57,638 bases of DNA from Bradyrhizobium macuxiense (lineage in GTDB: Bacteria > Pseudomonadota > Alphaproteobacteria > Rhizobiales > Xanthobacteraceae), in assembly GCF_001542415.1 (NCBI RefSeq), contig NZ_LNCU01000080.1, positions 17,218-74,855 on the forward strand, read 5' to 3'. Both the position numbers and the translations under genes were made by a program. The notes under the pieces were generated by a model that had not been told where the DNA came from, did not search any database, and worked only from the letters and a program-made list of their open reading frames with translations. Each line of letters opens with the position of its first letter. Positions within the stretch are counted from its first letter, which is position 1. Positions 36,044 through 44,341 of this stretch are shown here, one piece after another.

Positions 36044-36529
36044 TTAATTCCTGTCTTCCGGCAGCGTCGGCAGCGGCGACACCTCGACGCCTTCGTCGAT
36101 CAGCGCGCGCGCCTCTTCCGGCGACGCTTCGCCATAGATCGGCCGATGCTCGATATCGCCGTAGTGCATCTTGCGCGCTTCGTTCGGGAACCGGTCGCCG
36201 ACATTGTCGGCATTCTGCACGATGTGGTCGCGCAGTTCCTTCAGCTTGGCGCGCAGCTCGCGCTCATGCGCCATCATCAGCGGTGTCGATGCGTTGGCCG
36301 ATGCCTCGGCCGGCGCCTGTGCCGGCGTTTCGGTTGGTGCCGGTGCGGCGGTCTCGCGGCCCTTCTTGCCGATGATCTGCGGGGCCATGATCGCGCGCTC
36401 GACCTTGGCCGAGCCGCAGGACGGGCAGCTGATCAGCTGGCGCCGCTCCTGCGATTCATAGGCCGACGAGCTCTGGAACCAGCTCTCGAACTGGTGGCCA
36501 CGCTCGCAGCGCAGGGTGTAGCGGATCAT
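36044..36529 (-). CDS. DUF1178 family protein
   Basis: 161 residues. The N-terminus MIRYTLRCERGHQFESWFQS plus LISCPSCGSAKVERAIMAP gives a zinc-ribbon-like pair (C8 and the CPSC motif). The conserved C-terminal region is RELRAKLKELRDHIVQNADN, then FPNEARKMHYGDIEHRPIYG. The Ala/Pro-rich middle is a linker. The function of DUF1178 is unknown. ATG 36529 overlaps the stop of the nitrilase gene by 4 bases (ATGA), so it is translationally coupled as the last gene of the comF-grxC-nitrilase-DUF1178 run. Confidence 0.9.
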   Translation of the reverse strand: MIRYTLRCERGHQFESWFQSSSAYESQERRQLISCPSCGSAKVERAIMAPQIIGKKGRETAAPAPTETPAQAPAEASANASTPLMMAHERELRAKLKELRDHIVQNADNVGDRFPNEARKMHYGDIEHRPIYGEASPEEARALIDEGVEVSPLPTLPEDRN

Positions 36530-37404
36530 GCGGATCCCCGGACGAGGTGCAGATGCTCCGGGCCCGCCTTCGGGTCGGCAATGCCGAAGCGCCGGCCATG
36601 CTGCAGCGAAGGGATGGTCCTGCGCGCGGCCTCGACCTTGGCCGGATCGATCTCGGCGAGGAACACGCCGGGCTCGCCGCCGCCCTCGGCGATGATCTCC
36701 CCCCAGGGGTCGACGATCAGCGAATGCCCGAAGGTCTCGCGCTTGTTCTCGTGCAGGCCGGCTTGCGCCGCCGCGAACACGAAGCAGCCGGTCTCGATGG
36801 CGCGGGCGCGCAGCAACGTGTGCCAATGCGCTTCGCCGGTCTTGCGGGTGAAGGCGGACGGCACCGTGAGGAACGAGGCGCCGGCTTCGGCCAGCGCGCG
36901 ATAGAGCGCGGGGAAGCGCACATCGTAGCAGATCGTCAGCCCGATCCGGCCCCAGGGCAGGTCGGAGATCACGGCGGTTTCGCCGGGCTGGTAATTGGCC
37001 GATTCGCGATAGCTCTCACCGCCCGGCAGATCGATATCGAACATATGGATCTTGTCGTAGCTCGCGAGCACATTGCCCTCGGGCCCGATCAGGAACGAGC
37101 GGTTCACCGCCTTCTCGGGTGAGTAACGCAGCGCCAGCGAGCCGATATGCAGATGGACCTTCAGCTCGGCGGCGAGCGCGCGATAGGCCTTCAGCGACTT
37201 GTCGTCTTCCTCGCTCGCCAAATGCTCGAACAGCGCCTTGCGGTTCAGCTGCATCATGTTGCTGACTTCAGGGGTCAGCACGTAGTCGGCGCCCTGTGCG
37301 ACCGCCTCGCGGATCAGCCGCGTGCCCTGCTCGAGGCTCGGCTCGGGCAAGAGGCCGGTGCGCATCTGCACCATCGCGGTGGTGAAAGTGGTGTCCGTGC
37401 TCAT
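36526..37404 (-). CDS. Carbon-nitrogen hydrolase of the nitrilase superfamily (Nit1/Nit2-like)
   Basis: 292 residues with the complete Glu-Lys-Cys catalytic triad: E46 in VLTPEVSNM, K118 in YDKIHMFD and C159 in GLTICYDVRFP. The motifs YREVRFPxLYR-type (DVRFPALYRALAEAG) and GHSLIVDPWGEIIAE place it among Nit1/Nit2-like omega-amidases or deaminated-glutathione amidases, which repair side products of transaminases. Cytosolic. It overlaps grxC by one base and DUF1178 by four, a tightly coupled operon. The glutaredoxin neighbour fits a glutathione-related role, but the substrate is inferred. Confidence 0.9.
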   Translation of the reverse strand: MSTDTTFTTAMVQMRTGLLPEPSLEQGTRLIREAVAQGADYVLTPEVSNMMQLNRKALFEHLASEEDDKSLKAYRALAAELKVHLHIGSLALRYSPEKAVNRSFLIGPEGNVLASYDKIHMFDIDLPGGESYRESANYQPGETAVISDLPWGRIGLTICYDVRFPALYRALAEAGASFLTVPSAFTRKTGEAHWHTLLRARAIETGCFVFAAAQAGLHENKRETFGHSLIVDPWGEIIAEGGGEPGVFLAEIDPAKVEAARRTIPSLQHGRRFGIADPKAGPEHLHLVRGSA

Positions 37405-37676
37405 CAGGCGCCGCCTCCGTTGGCCAGGAGACCGTCAAGCTTGCCCTCGCGATCGAGCGCATAGAGCTCGTCGCAGCCGCCGACATGGGTCTTGCCGATG
37501 AAAATCTGCGGGAACGTCGAGCCGGCACCGGCGCGGCTGTACATCTCGTCGCGGTAGGTCGGGTTGGTGGCAACGTTGAATTCGGTGAAGGCAGCGCTCT
37601 TGCGCGTCAGCAACGATTTGGCCGCGCTGCAATAACCGCAGCCCGGGCGGGTGTAGATTTCAATGGCAGCGGTCAT
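37404..37676 (-). CDS. grxC: Glutaredoxin 3
   Basis: Glutathione-dependent disulfide reductase, 90 residues. Dithiol active site CGYC at residues 13-16 within YTRPGCGYCSAAK, the cis-Pro in TFPQIFIGKTHVGG (GSH binding) and GGCDELYALDREGKL. Cytosolic. Third position in the run comF (29 bases upstream), grxC, nitrilase, DUF1178; its stop overlaps the nitrilase start. Confidence 0.95.
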   Translation of the reverse strand: MTAAIEIYTRPGCGYCSAAKSLLTRKSAAFTEFNVATNPTYRDEMYSRAGAGSTFPQIFIGKTHVGGCDELYALDREGKLDGLLANGGGA

Positions 37677-37705
37677 GGTGCGCTCGGTTGAACAAGAATG
37701 TGAGA

Positions 37706-38515
37706 TTATATGGGAGCGCGGTGGTGATCGACAACCCGTGCAAACACCAGCACGTCGACCTGTGCCGCTTTGGCGCGCAGCAGGGCCCGCGTGCAGGCCG
37801 TTACCGTGGAGCCGGAGGTCAGGACGTCGTCGATCAGGATCACGCGGCGACCCTGGACGTCAGCCTTGCGTTCATCGGCGACCTTGAATGCACCCTGAAC
37901 ATTGCTGGCCCGCTGCGCTCGCGACAGCCCGATCTGCTGTTCGGTGGCGCGGACGCGCCGTAGCGCGCCGGAGGCCATCCGGACGCCGCTCTGGCGCGAG
38001 ATCACCTTGGCCAGCGCAGCGGACTGGTTGTAGCGCCGGCTCCAGCCGCGCTGCCAATGCAGAGGAACCGGAACCAATATGTCGGCATTCGCCAGCAATT
38101 CCTTCCCCGCCCGCGCCATCCAGCGGCCCATGGTTGGGGCAAGGTCGGTGCGGTCCTGGTATTTCAGCGCGTGCACCAGCGTGCGCGCGACGTCGTCATA
38201 GCGCACCGCCGCGCGGGCGCGGCTATAGGCCGGCGGATTGGCGATCGCCTCCATCGACAGCAAATCGGGCCCGGGATCGTAGACGAAGGGAATGCCGAGC
38301 CGCGGGCAATAAGGCTGTGCGATGAACGACAATTTGGCCCAGCATTCCGCGCACACGCCCTCGCCGGCGACCGGCTCGCGGCAGGAGACGCAAAGCGTCG
38401 GCAGCGCGATGTCCAGCACCAGCCGTGCCGTCTGCGCGCACGCCCCGCCGACCGCGCCGAGCGCGGTGCGCAGATGGCCGGCGATGGAGCGTGATGGTGA
38501 TGCGGCGGCGTCCAT
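37706..38515 (-). CDS. comF: ComF family phosphoribosyltransferase-like protein
   Basis: 269 residues. The N-terminal zinc-finger-like Cys pairs are CVSCREPVAGEGVCAECW. Conserved YDDVARTLVHALKYQDRTDL follows, then LVPVPLHWQRGWSRRYNQS, and the PRPP-binding loop VILIDDVLTSGSTVTA. ComF proteins link to DNA uptake or recombination in competent species; in alphaproteobacteria they may bind nucleotides with no proven role. It heads the grxC operon and is divergent from the methyltransferase gene at 38592. Confidence 0.9.
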   Translation of the reverse strand: MDAAASPSRSIAGHLRTALGAVGGACAQTARLVLDIALPTLCVSCREPVAGEGVCAECWAKLSFIAQPYCPRLGIPFVYDPGPDLLSMEAIANPPAYSRARAAVRYDDVARTLVHALKYQDRTDLAPTMGRWMARAGKELLANADILVPVPLHWQRGWSRRYNQSAALAKVISRQSGVRMASGALRRVRATEQQIGLSRAQRASNVQGAFKVADERKADVQGRRVILIDDVLTSGSTVTACTRALLRAKAAQVDVLVFARVVDHHRAPI

Positions 38516-38591
38516 GGCGCGAGGCTAGCGTTTGAGCGATGCAGGCTCAAGGCGCATTGCCTGCGGCCGCCGTCCGGCGTAACCAGCCGGC

Positions 38592-39434
38592 ATGGCTTCG
38601 AACCCGACCACGCCCCCGATCCTGTTCGACCGCGCGCTGCTTGGTGCGCGGCTCTTGCGCGCGCGGCGTGATGGCGCTGCGACATTTTTGCTCGAGCGTG
38701 CCGCCGAGGATATGGCCGACCGGCTGCTGGCGGTGTCGCGGCAATTTTCCTCCGGCGTCGATGTCTGGACACCGGGCGACGGGCTCGCCGAGGCGCTGCG
38801 CGGCCGCGTCGGGTCGATCAGGCAGATTGAATTCGCAGTGCCGGAGGCGCTGCCGCTTGCGCCTGAATCGCTCGATCTCGCCGTCTCCGCGCTGGCCTTG
38901 CAGTTCGTCAACGACCTGCCCGGCGTGCTGGCGCAGATCCGCCGCGCGCTAAAGCCGGATGGGCTGCTGCTCGCGGCGATGCTCGGCGGCGACACGCTGA
39001 CCGAACTGCGGCAGAGCTTCGCCGCCGCGGAGGCAGAATGCGAGGGCGGCGTCTCGCCGCGCGTCGCGCCGTTCGCCGATTTGCGCGACATCGGCGCGCT
39101 GTTGCAGCGCGCCGGCTTTGCGCTGCCGGTCACCGACGTCGATCGCGTCGTGGTGCGCTATGCCAGCGCCTTCGCGCTGATGGCCGATCTCAGGCGTATG
39201 GGTGCGACCAACATTCTGCGTGAGCGGCGCCACGCTCCGACCCGCCGTGCCACCATGCTGCGCATGGCGCAAATCTACGCCGAACGCTTCGCCGACGCCG
39301 ACGGCCGCATCCGCGCCACTTTCGACATCGTCTGGCTCTCAGGCTGGGCCCCGCATGAGAGCCAGCCGAAGCCGCTGAAGCCGGGCTCGGCGAAGGCGAG
39401 TTTGGAGGCCGCGGTGAAGGGAAGCAAGCGTTAG
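38592..39434 (+). CDS. SAM-methyltransferase-fold protein (NDUFAF5 / BioC-like)
   Basis: 280 residues. N-terminal ILFDRALLGARLLRARRDGA and FLLERAAEDMADRLLAVSRQF, then PESLDLAVSALALQFVNDLPG and RRALKPDGLLLAAMLGGDTLTELR match the group that includes mitochondrial NDUFAF5 (complex I assembly). The glycine-rich SAM motif I is degenerate: the expected GxGxG position reads VDVWTPGDGLAEAL. It may therefore bind SAM weakly or use a different mechanism. It is divergent from comF. The NDUFAF5 assignment is by remembered motif similarity. Confidence 0.8.
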   Translation: MASNPTTPPILFDRALLGARLLRARRDGAATFLLERAAEDMADRLLAVSRQFSSGVDVWTPGDGLAEALRGRVGSIRQIEFAVPEALPLAPESLDLAVSALALQFVNDLPGVLAQIRRALKPDGLLLAAMLGGDTLTELRQSFAAAEAECEGGVSPRVAPFADLRDIGALLQRAGFALPVTDVDRVVVRYASAFALMADLRRMGATNILRERRHAPTRRATMLRMAQIYAERFADADGRIRATFDIVWLSGWAPHESQPKPLKPGSAKASLEAAVKGSKR

Positions 39435-39627
39435 GGACCCGCTGCTACGGTTCCCTCCGCCCCTCTGGGGGCAAGCGTGCGTCTGCGTGATTTCGGAATA
39501 TTGGAAAAATATCCGCGAGTTGCCCGACGTGTCAAGCAGCCTGGCCCGAACGCCGGCTACTTTGCATGGGGTTGTTTTCGATGTTTTGGCAACGCGCCTG
39601 CCCCGCGAGTGGGAGAGGCAAAGAAGG

Positions 39628-40038
39628 TCACAACAACAAGTCCATCAGATGCGGCAGCAGCGGGATGTCGGCGGGCGGCATCGGGTAGTCGCGGAGCTTG
39701 CTGGCGCGCACCCAGGCGAGGTTCTGACCCTCGCGTGCCACCGCCAAGCCCTCCCAGCGCCGGCAGATGTAGAGCGGCATCAGGAGGTGGAAGGTCTCGT
39801 AGGCATGGCTGGCAAAGGTCAGCGGTGCCAGGCACGGCTCGCTGACGGTGATGCCGATTTCCTCATGCAACTCGCGAATCAGGGTCTGCTCCGGCCGCTC
39901 ACCCGGCTCGATCTTGCCGCCGGGGAACTCCCACAGGCCGGCCAGCGCCTTGCCCTCCGGGCGCTGCGCCAGCAGCACGCGCTTGTCTGCGTCGATCAGC
40001 GCGCAGGCAACGACGAGTGTCAGCTTGATGTCAGCCAT
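39628..40038 (-). CDS. mutT: Nudix hydrolase, 8-oxo-dGTP diphosphatase type
   Basis: Sanitises oxidised guanine nucleotides. 136 residues from ATG 40038 (MADIKLTLVVACALID). The frame is open to an upstream ATG at 40071. The full Nudix box is present: GGKIEPGERPEQTLIRELHEEIG followed by I, matching Gx5Ex7REUxEExGU. The C-terminal FHLLMPLYICRRWEGLAVAR and QNLAWVRASKLRDYPM are typical of the MutT group. Neither start has a clear ribosome binding site. An unassigned 190-base gap precedes it on the left. Confidence 0.9.
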   Translation of the reverse strand: MADIKLTLVVACALIDADKRVLLAQRPEGKALAGLWEFPGGKIEPGERPEQTLIRELHEEIGITVSEPCLAPLTFASHAYETFHLLMPLYICRRWEGLAVAREGQNLAWVRASKLRDYPMPPADIPLLPHLMDLLL

Positions 40039-40186
40039 ATGAACGGTCCGGATCGTTTGGTCGCGGTTCATTAGCCAACTAACCGCTTCTTCGCCAACCG
40101 ATTACCGGTATTTTGGAACCGCGCTAAGTCATTTCTTAATTCCAGCCGGGGCAGGATCACCGAAATTTATATGTCGGTAGATTGTT

Positions 40187-41533
40187 ATGACCCCCCTTCG
40201 TCCCTTCAGACGTTTTCTTCACGACCGATCGGGCAATATCGCGATCATCTTCGGCCTTGCCCTGATTCCGATCGTCGTCGCCATCGGATGCGCCGTCGAC
40301 TATTCCCGCGCCAATCAGATCCGGGCCAAGCTGTTGTCCGCGGCCGACGCGGCGAGCGTCGGCGCGATCGCCAAGGCGTCGCCCGGCTTCATCGCCGCAG
40401 GCTCCATGACCTCGGATGGTCCGATCCCGGCCGGCATCGCCGATGCCAAGAGCATTTTCAACGGCAACGTCTTCAATCAGAACGGCTTTACGATCGACAG
40501 CGTGACGCCGAACGTGACCAAGACGGGCGGCGTGCTCACCTCGACGGTTCAGTTCACCGCCGATGTCCCGACCATGTTTCTCAGCATGATCGGTCGCAAC
40601 AAGGTGACGGTGACGGGCTCGTCGACCGCGACCGCCAACATGCCGCTCTACATCGATTTCTACCTGCTGCTCGACAATTCGCCGTCGATGGGCGTCGGAG
40701 CGACGCCGTCGGATGTGTCGGCACTGGTCTCCGCGACCACCGGCAACAGCTTCAAGCCGAACGATCAGTGCGCCTTTGCCTGTCACGACTACAACGATCC
40801 AAACAACTACTACAATCTCGCCAAGACGCTCGGCGTGACGACGCGGATCGATGTGCTGCGCAGCGCGACCCAGCAGTTGATGGACACCGCGGCCTCGACC
40901 CAGACCTATTCGAACCAGTTTCGCATGGCGATCTACGATTTCGGCGCGTCGTCGGCGACCTATGGCTTGCGAAGCCTGTTCTCGCTGTCGTCGAGCCTGT
41001 CGAGCGCGAAGTCGGCGGCCGGCAACATCGATCTGATGGGCGTCTACGGCAACAACGATGCCTACACCGGGGACAAGGACAGCCAGTTCACCACGGTCTT
41101 TCCGCAGATCAACAACACGATTGCCAATCCGGGCGCGGGCACGGCGTCGGCACCGCTCAAATATCTGTTCTTCGTGTCCGATGGCGTGGCCGACGAGCCC
41201 AATTCGGCCTGCCTCAAGCCGATCACGGGCAGCAACCGCTGCCAGTCACCGATCAATCCGGCGCTGTGCGCGACGCTCAAGAATCGCGGCATCAAGATCG
41301 CGGTGCTGTACACCACCTATCTCGCGCTGCCGACCAACAATTGGTACATGACCTGGATCGATCCGTTCAACCAGGGTCCCTTCGGTCCCTCGCCGAACAG
41401 CCAGATTGCTCAGAACATGCAGAGCTGCGCCTCGCCGGGGCTCTATTTCGAGGTCAGTCCGACCCAGGGCATCTCGGCGGCGATGACCGCGCTGTTCCAG
41501 AAAGCCGTCTCCGACGCGCGGATCAGCAGCTGA
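40187..41533 (+). CDS. TadE/TadG-like protein with von Willebrand factor A-like domain
   Basis: 448 residues. The N-terminus FLHDRSGNIAIIFGLALIPI is the TadE/TadG signature (a basic residue, G-N-x-A, then one membrane helix), followed by DYSRANQIRAKLLSAADAASV. A VWA-type metal site DNSPSMG (DxSxS) lies at about residue 166, and KYLFFVSDGVADEPNS later. TadG proteins belong to Flp-pilus / surface attachment systems. No other tad gene is nearby, so it is an orphan. ATG 40187 has no strong ribosome binding site. Secreted or membrane-anchored in the periplasm. Confidence 0.85.
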   Translation: MTPLRPFRRFLHDRSGNIAIIFGLALIPIVVAIGCAVDYSRANQIRAKLLSAADAASVGAIAKASPGFIAAGSMTSDGPIPAGIADAKSIFNGNVFNQNGFTIDSVTPNVTKTGGVLTSTVQFTADVPTMFLSMIGRNKVTVTGSSTATANMPLYIDFYLLLDNSPSMGVGATPSDVSALVSATTGNSFKPNDQCAFACHDYNDPNNYYNLAKTLGVTTRIDVLRSATQQLMDTAASTQTYSNQFRMAIYDFGASSATYGLRSLFSLSSSLSSAKSAAGNIDLMGVYGNNDAYTGDKDSQFTTVFPQINNTIANPGAGTASAPLKYLFFVSDGVADEPNSACLKPITGSNRCQSPINPALCATLKNRGIKIAVLYTTYLALPTNNWYMTWIDPFNQGPFGPSPNSQIAQNMQSCASPGLYFEVSPTQGISAAMTALFQKAVSDARISS

Positions 41534-41547
41534 CGCTCCCCATTCGG

Positions 41548-41632
41548 CATTGCGAGGAGCGACAGCGACGAAGCAATCCATCTCTCCGATCATGAGGAGG
41601 AATGGATTGCTTCGCTTCGCTCGCAATGACGG
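41548..41632. repeat. Palindromic repeat family C, copy 2
   Basis: GCATTGCGAGG at the left and CTCGCAATGACGG at the right are inverted, with internal GAAGCAATCCAT and ATGGATTGCTTC. It lies between the convergent ends of the TadG-like gene and argJ. Confidence 0.8.
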
Positions 41633-42889
41633 CTACGACCGATAGTCGCCGTTGATCGTGATATATTCCTTGGTGAGATCGCAGGTCAGCACGCGGTCGC
41701 GGCCCTTGCCGAGGCCGAGGGCGACCTTGATCTCGATCTTCGGCGCCTTCATCGCCTCCGATACTTCCTTCTCGTTGTAGGACGGATCGCGCGCGCCGCT
41801 CTTGGCGACGCGGATGCCGTTGAAGGAGATCGACAGCTTGTCGCGGTTGGCGGGCTCGCCGGCCTTGCCGACCGCCATCACCACGCGGCCCCAATTGGCG
41901 TCCTCGCCGGCGATCGCGGTCTTCACCAGCGGCGAGTTGGCGATCGACATCGCGATCTTGCGCGCCGACGGCTTTGTCGTCGCGCCCTCGACCACGACCT
42001 CAACCAGCTTGCGCGCACCTTCGCCGTCGCGCGCCACCTGTTCGGACAGGTCGGCGAGCACGCCGTAGAACGCCTTGGTGAACGCCTTCAGGCGGGGGTC
42101 GCTGGCGCGGGTGATCTTCGGCGCGCCGTTTGCCGCCGCGGCGCCGGTCGCAAAGGCGAGCAGCGTGTCCGATGTGGAGGTGTCGCCGTCGATGGTGAGG
42201 GCATTGAAGGTGTCCTCGACGCCGGTCTTGAGCAGTGATTGCAGCACGGCCGCCGACAGCGGCGCGTCGGTGAAGATGAAGGACAGCATGGTGGCCATGT
42301 CGGGCATGATCATGCCGGCGCCCTTGGCCATGCCGTTGATCGTCACCCTGGCCTTGCCGAGCTTGACGGTCGCGGTCGCGACCTTCGGGAAGGTGTCGGT
42401 GGTCATGATGGCCTTGGCCGCATCCATCCAGTGATCCGGCGTCGCGGTCTCGGCGAGCGTCGCCAGCACGCCGTCGAACTTGGTGGCATCGAGCGGCTCG
42501 CCGATCACGCCGGTGGAGGCGAGGAACACTTCCTCGGTCGAACAGCCGACTGCCTTCGCCGCGATCTGGGCGGTCAGCGCGGTCGACTGCTTGCCTGTCT
42601 TGCCGGTGAAGGCGTTGGCATTGCCGGAATTGACCACGACGGCGCGCGCCAATCCTTTAGAAGATCCCGCGCCCTTGAGCTTGGCGCGGCACCATTCGAC
42701 CGGCGCCGACGGGCATTTCGACTTGGTGAAGACGCCGGCCACCGTGGTGCCCTTGTCGAGCAGCGCCAGCAGCACGTCGGTACGCCCCTTGTAGCGGATG
42801 CCGGCGGCCGCGGTCGCAAGCTTCACACCCGCGATCACGGGCATGTCGGGAACATCGGTCGGGGCGAGGGGAGAGACGGCGGTGGACAT
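41633..42889 (-). CDS. argJ: Bifunctional ornithine acetyltransferase / N-acetylglutamate synthase
   Basis: Arginine biosynthesis enzyme that transfers the acetyl group from N-acetylornithine to glutamate (and, if bifunctional, uses acetyl-CoA). 418 residues. The self-cleavage site is in [14 protein letters not shown], where the precursor is cut between Ala and Thr to give alpha and beta chains and Thr becomes the nucleophile. Downstream are [18 protein letters not shown] and the C-terminal THDLTKEYI-like end ([16 protein letters not shown]). ATG 42889 ([10 protein letters not shown]) is preferred; an upstream ATG at 42910 is possible. Confidence 0.93.
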   Translation of the reverse strand: MSTAVSPLAPTDVPDMPVIAGVKLATAAAGIRYKGRTDVLLALLDKGTTVAGVFTKSKCPSAPVEWCRAKLKGAGSSKGLARAVVVNSGNANAFTGKTGKQSTALTAQIAAKAVGCSTEEVFLASTGVIGEPLDATKFDGVLATLAETATPDHWMDAAKAIMTTDTFPKVATATVKLGKARVTINGMAKGAGMIMPDMATMLSFIFTDAPLSAAVLQSLLKTGVEDTFNALTIDGDTSTSDTLLAFATGAAAANGAPKITRASDPRLKAFTKAFYGVLADLSEQVARDGEGARKLVEVVVEGATTKPSARKIAMSIANSPLVKTAIAGEDANWGRVVMAVGKAGEPANRDKLSISFNGIRVAKSGARDPSYNEKEVSEAMKAPKIEIKVALGLGKGRDRVLTCDLTKEYITINGDYRS

Positions 42890-42916
42890 GGGAAGGATCA
42901 TCCAGGGCACGAGTAA

Positions 42917-43014
42917 GCGTCATGGCCGGGCTTGACCCGGCCATCCACGTCTTCAGCACTGCTCGATGAAGGTCTTAAGACGTGGATGCCCGGCACGAGG
43001 CCGGGCATGACGTC
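42917..43014. repeat. Palindromic repeat family B, copy 3 (two-arm)
   Basis: GCGTCATGGCCGGG opens a first hairpin followed by CCATCCACGTCTT. A second part begins TAAGACGTGGATG and closes with CCGGGCATGACGTC. Same two-arm plan as 20661-20750. It lies between argJ and the peptidyl-prolyl isomerase gene on the minus strand. Confidence 0.8.
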
Positions 43015-43044
43015 AAACTACTGAAGTCCGCGTGCGAAGTCGAT

Positions 43045-43998
43045 TTACTTCTTCGCCGGTGGCGCCATCTTGTTGTCGGCGGGCTTCGGCGCGTCCTTCG
43101 AGGCGTCCGCCGGCTTGGTGGCGTCGGGGGCGGCCGCCGGGGCGTCCGTCTTGGCGACTTCGGTGCGCTCGATCTTGGCGGCCTCGCGCAGCTTGGCGAC
43201 ATAGTCGGCCTGGGCCTTGCGGGTCACATAGGTCTCGATCTGGCCCTTCACCTGGTCGAAGTCCGGCGCCTTGCGGTTGCGCTTCTCTTCAACCTTGATG
43301 ATGTGCCAGCCGAACTGCGACTTCACCGGATCCGAGATCTTGCCCGGCTCGAGCGAGAAGGCGACCGCGGAGAATTCCGGCACCATCTGTTCCTTGGTGA
43401 AGAAGCCGAGGTCGCCGCCGTCGGAGGCGCCGGGATCCTTGGACTTCTTCTTGGCGAGCTCGGCGAAGTCGGCGCCCTTGTCGAGCTCGGCCTTGATCGC
43501 CTTGGCCTCGTCCTCGGTCTCGACCAGGATGTGGCGCGCGCGCACCTCCTGCTCGCCGGTGATCTGCTTGGCGGCCTCGTCATAGACCTTCTTCATGGCC
43601 TCGTCGGTGGTCGCCGCCTTGCCCTCGGTGGCGAGCAGGCTGTCCATCAGCAGGCGGTTGCGGGCGAAGGCGAGGCGCTTCTTGAAGTCGTCGGAGTTCT
43701 CGACCTTCTTGTCCTCGGCAGCCTTCGACACGATCTTCATGTCGATCAGGAAGGACAGCACGTTGTCCTTGCGGGTGGCCGGGTCCATCTGCTGCAGGCT
43801 CGGGCCCAGTTCCTCCTCGGCAAGCGCCACGTCACTGGCGCGGATCTCGGAACCGTTCACCTTCGCGAGCACCGGGTCGGCGTCGGCGGCCCGGGCCGGA
43901 ACGCCGGCGGCCAGCAGTGCGACAAGACAGCCCGTTGCGGCCAGGGCGGCCAGGCCGAAGCGCAGGCCAGTTTTCGTTTCCGGGAGCGAGGTGGTCAT
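43045..43998 (-). CDS. Periplasmic peptidyl-prolyl cis-trans isomerase (parvulin / SurA-PrsA-like)
   Basis: 317 residues. A signal peptide (about 1-38; FGLAALAATGCLVALLAAG, cleavage near ARAADAD) is followed by an N-terminal chaperone region (LAKVNGSEIRASDVALAEEE). The parvulin domain (about 145-240) has VRARHILVETEDEAKAI, KKKSKDPGASDGGDLGFFTK and SQFGWHIIKVEEKRN. A disordered Ala/Lys/Pro tail ends the protein. It folds proteins on their way to the outer membrane. ATG 43998 has AAGGAAA upstream. It is divergent from secA, fitting an export-related neighbourhood. Confidence 0.92.
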   Translation of the reverse strand: MTTSLPETKTGLRFGLAALAATGCLVALLAAGVPARAADADPVLAKVNGSEIRASDVALAEEELGPSLQQMDPATRKDNVLSFLIDMKIVSKAAEDKKVENSDDFKKRLAFARNRLLMDSLLATEGKAATTDEAMKKVYDEAAKQITGEQEVRARHILVETEDEAKAIKAELDKGADFAELAKKKSKDPGASDGGDLGFFTKEQMVPEFSAVAFSLEPGKISDPVKSQFGWHIIKVEEKRNRKAPDFDQVKGQIETYVTRKAQADYVAKLREAAKIERTEVAKTDAPAAAPDATKPADASKDAPKPADNKMAPPAKK

Positions 43999-44341
43999 GC
44001 AATTTCCTTGTCTCAAAGGGAGGAAGCTTGAGCGGGGCGGACACTCGCCCAATCATACGGCGTTGGCAACGCGAAACTCTGTCAAAATGATGAATTCCTT
44101 GACATCTTGCGAGCGTTGACAACCCTCTGACCGGGCCATATCTCTGGCCAATCGTGTCAACGGCGATAGCGCTTATTTTGCTGCGTTTTTGGCCGTTGAA
44201 CCTTGGATGGCCCGTTTCCCACTCAATTGGCGGATGAGCCCCCGGTTCGGGGCCCGACCCGCAGCGCGTCACGGTGAGTTGATAGGCGATCCGGTGGACC
44301 ATTTCTGGCTGTAACGCAAGACCGAAGAACAGGAATTACGC
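43999..44341. promoter_or_regulatory. Divergent region between the parvulin gene and secA
   Basis: 343 bases, no gene. A sigma-70-like promoter toward secA is possible: TTGACA at 44116-44121, a 17-base spacer and TATCTC at 44139-44144, leaving a leader of about 190 bases. A second TTGACA lies at 44099-44104. AGGA shortly before 44342 is the secA ribosome binding site. The promoter call rests on consensus match alone. Confidence 0.4.
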
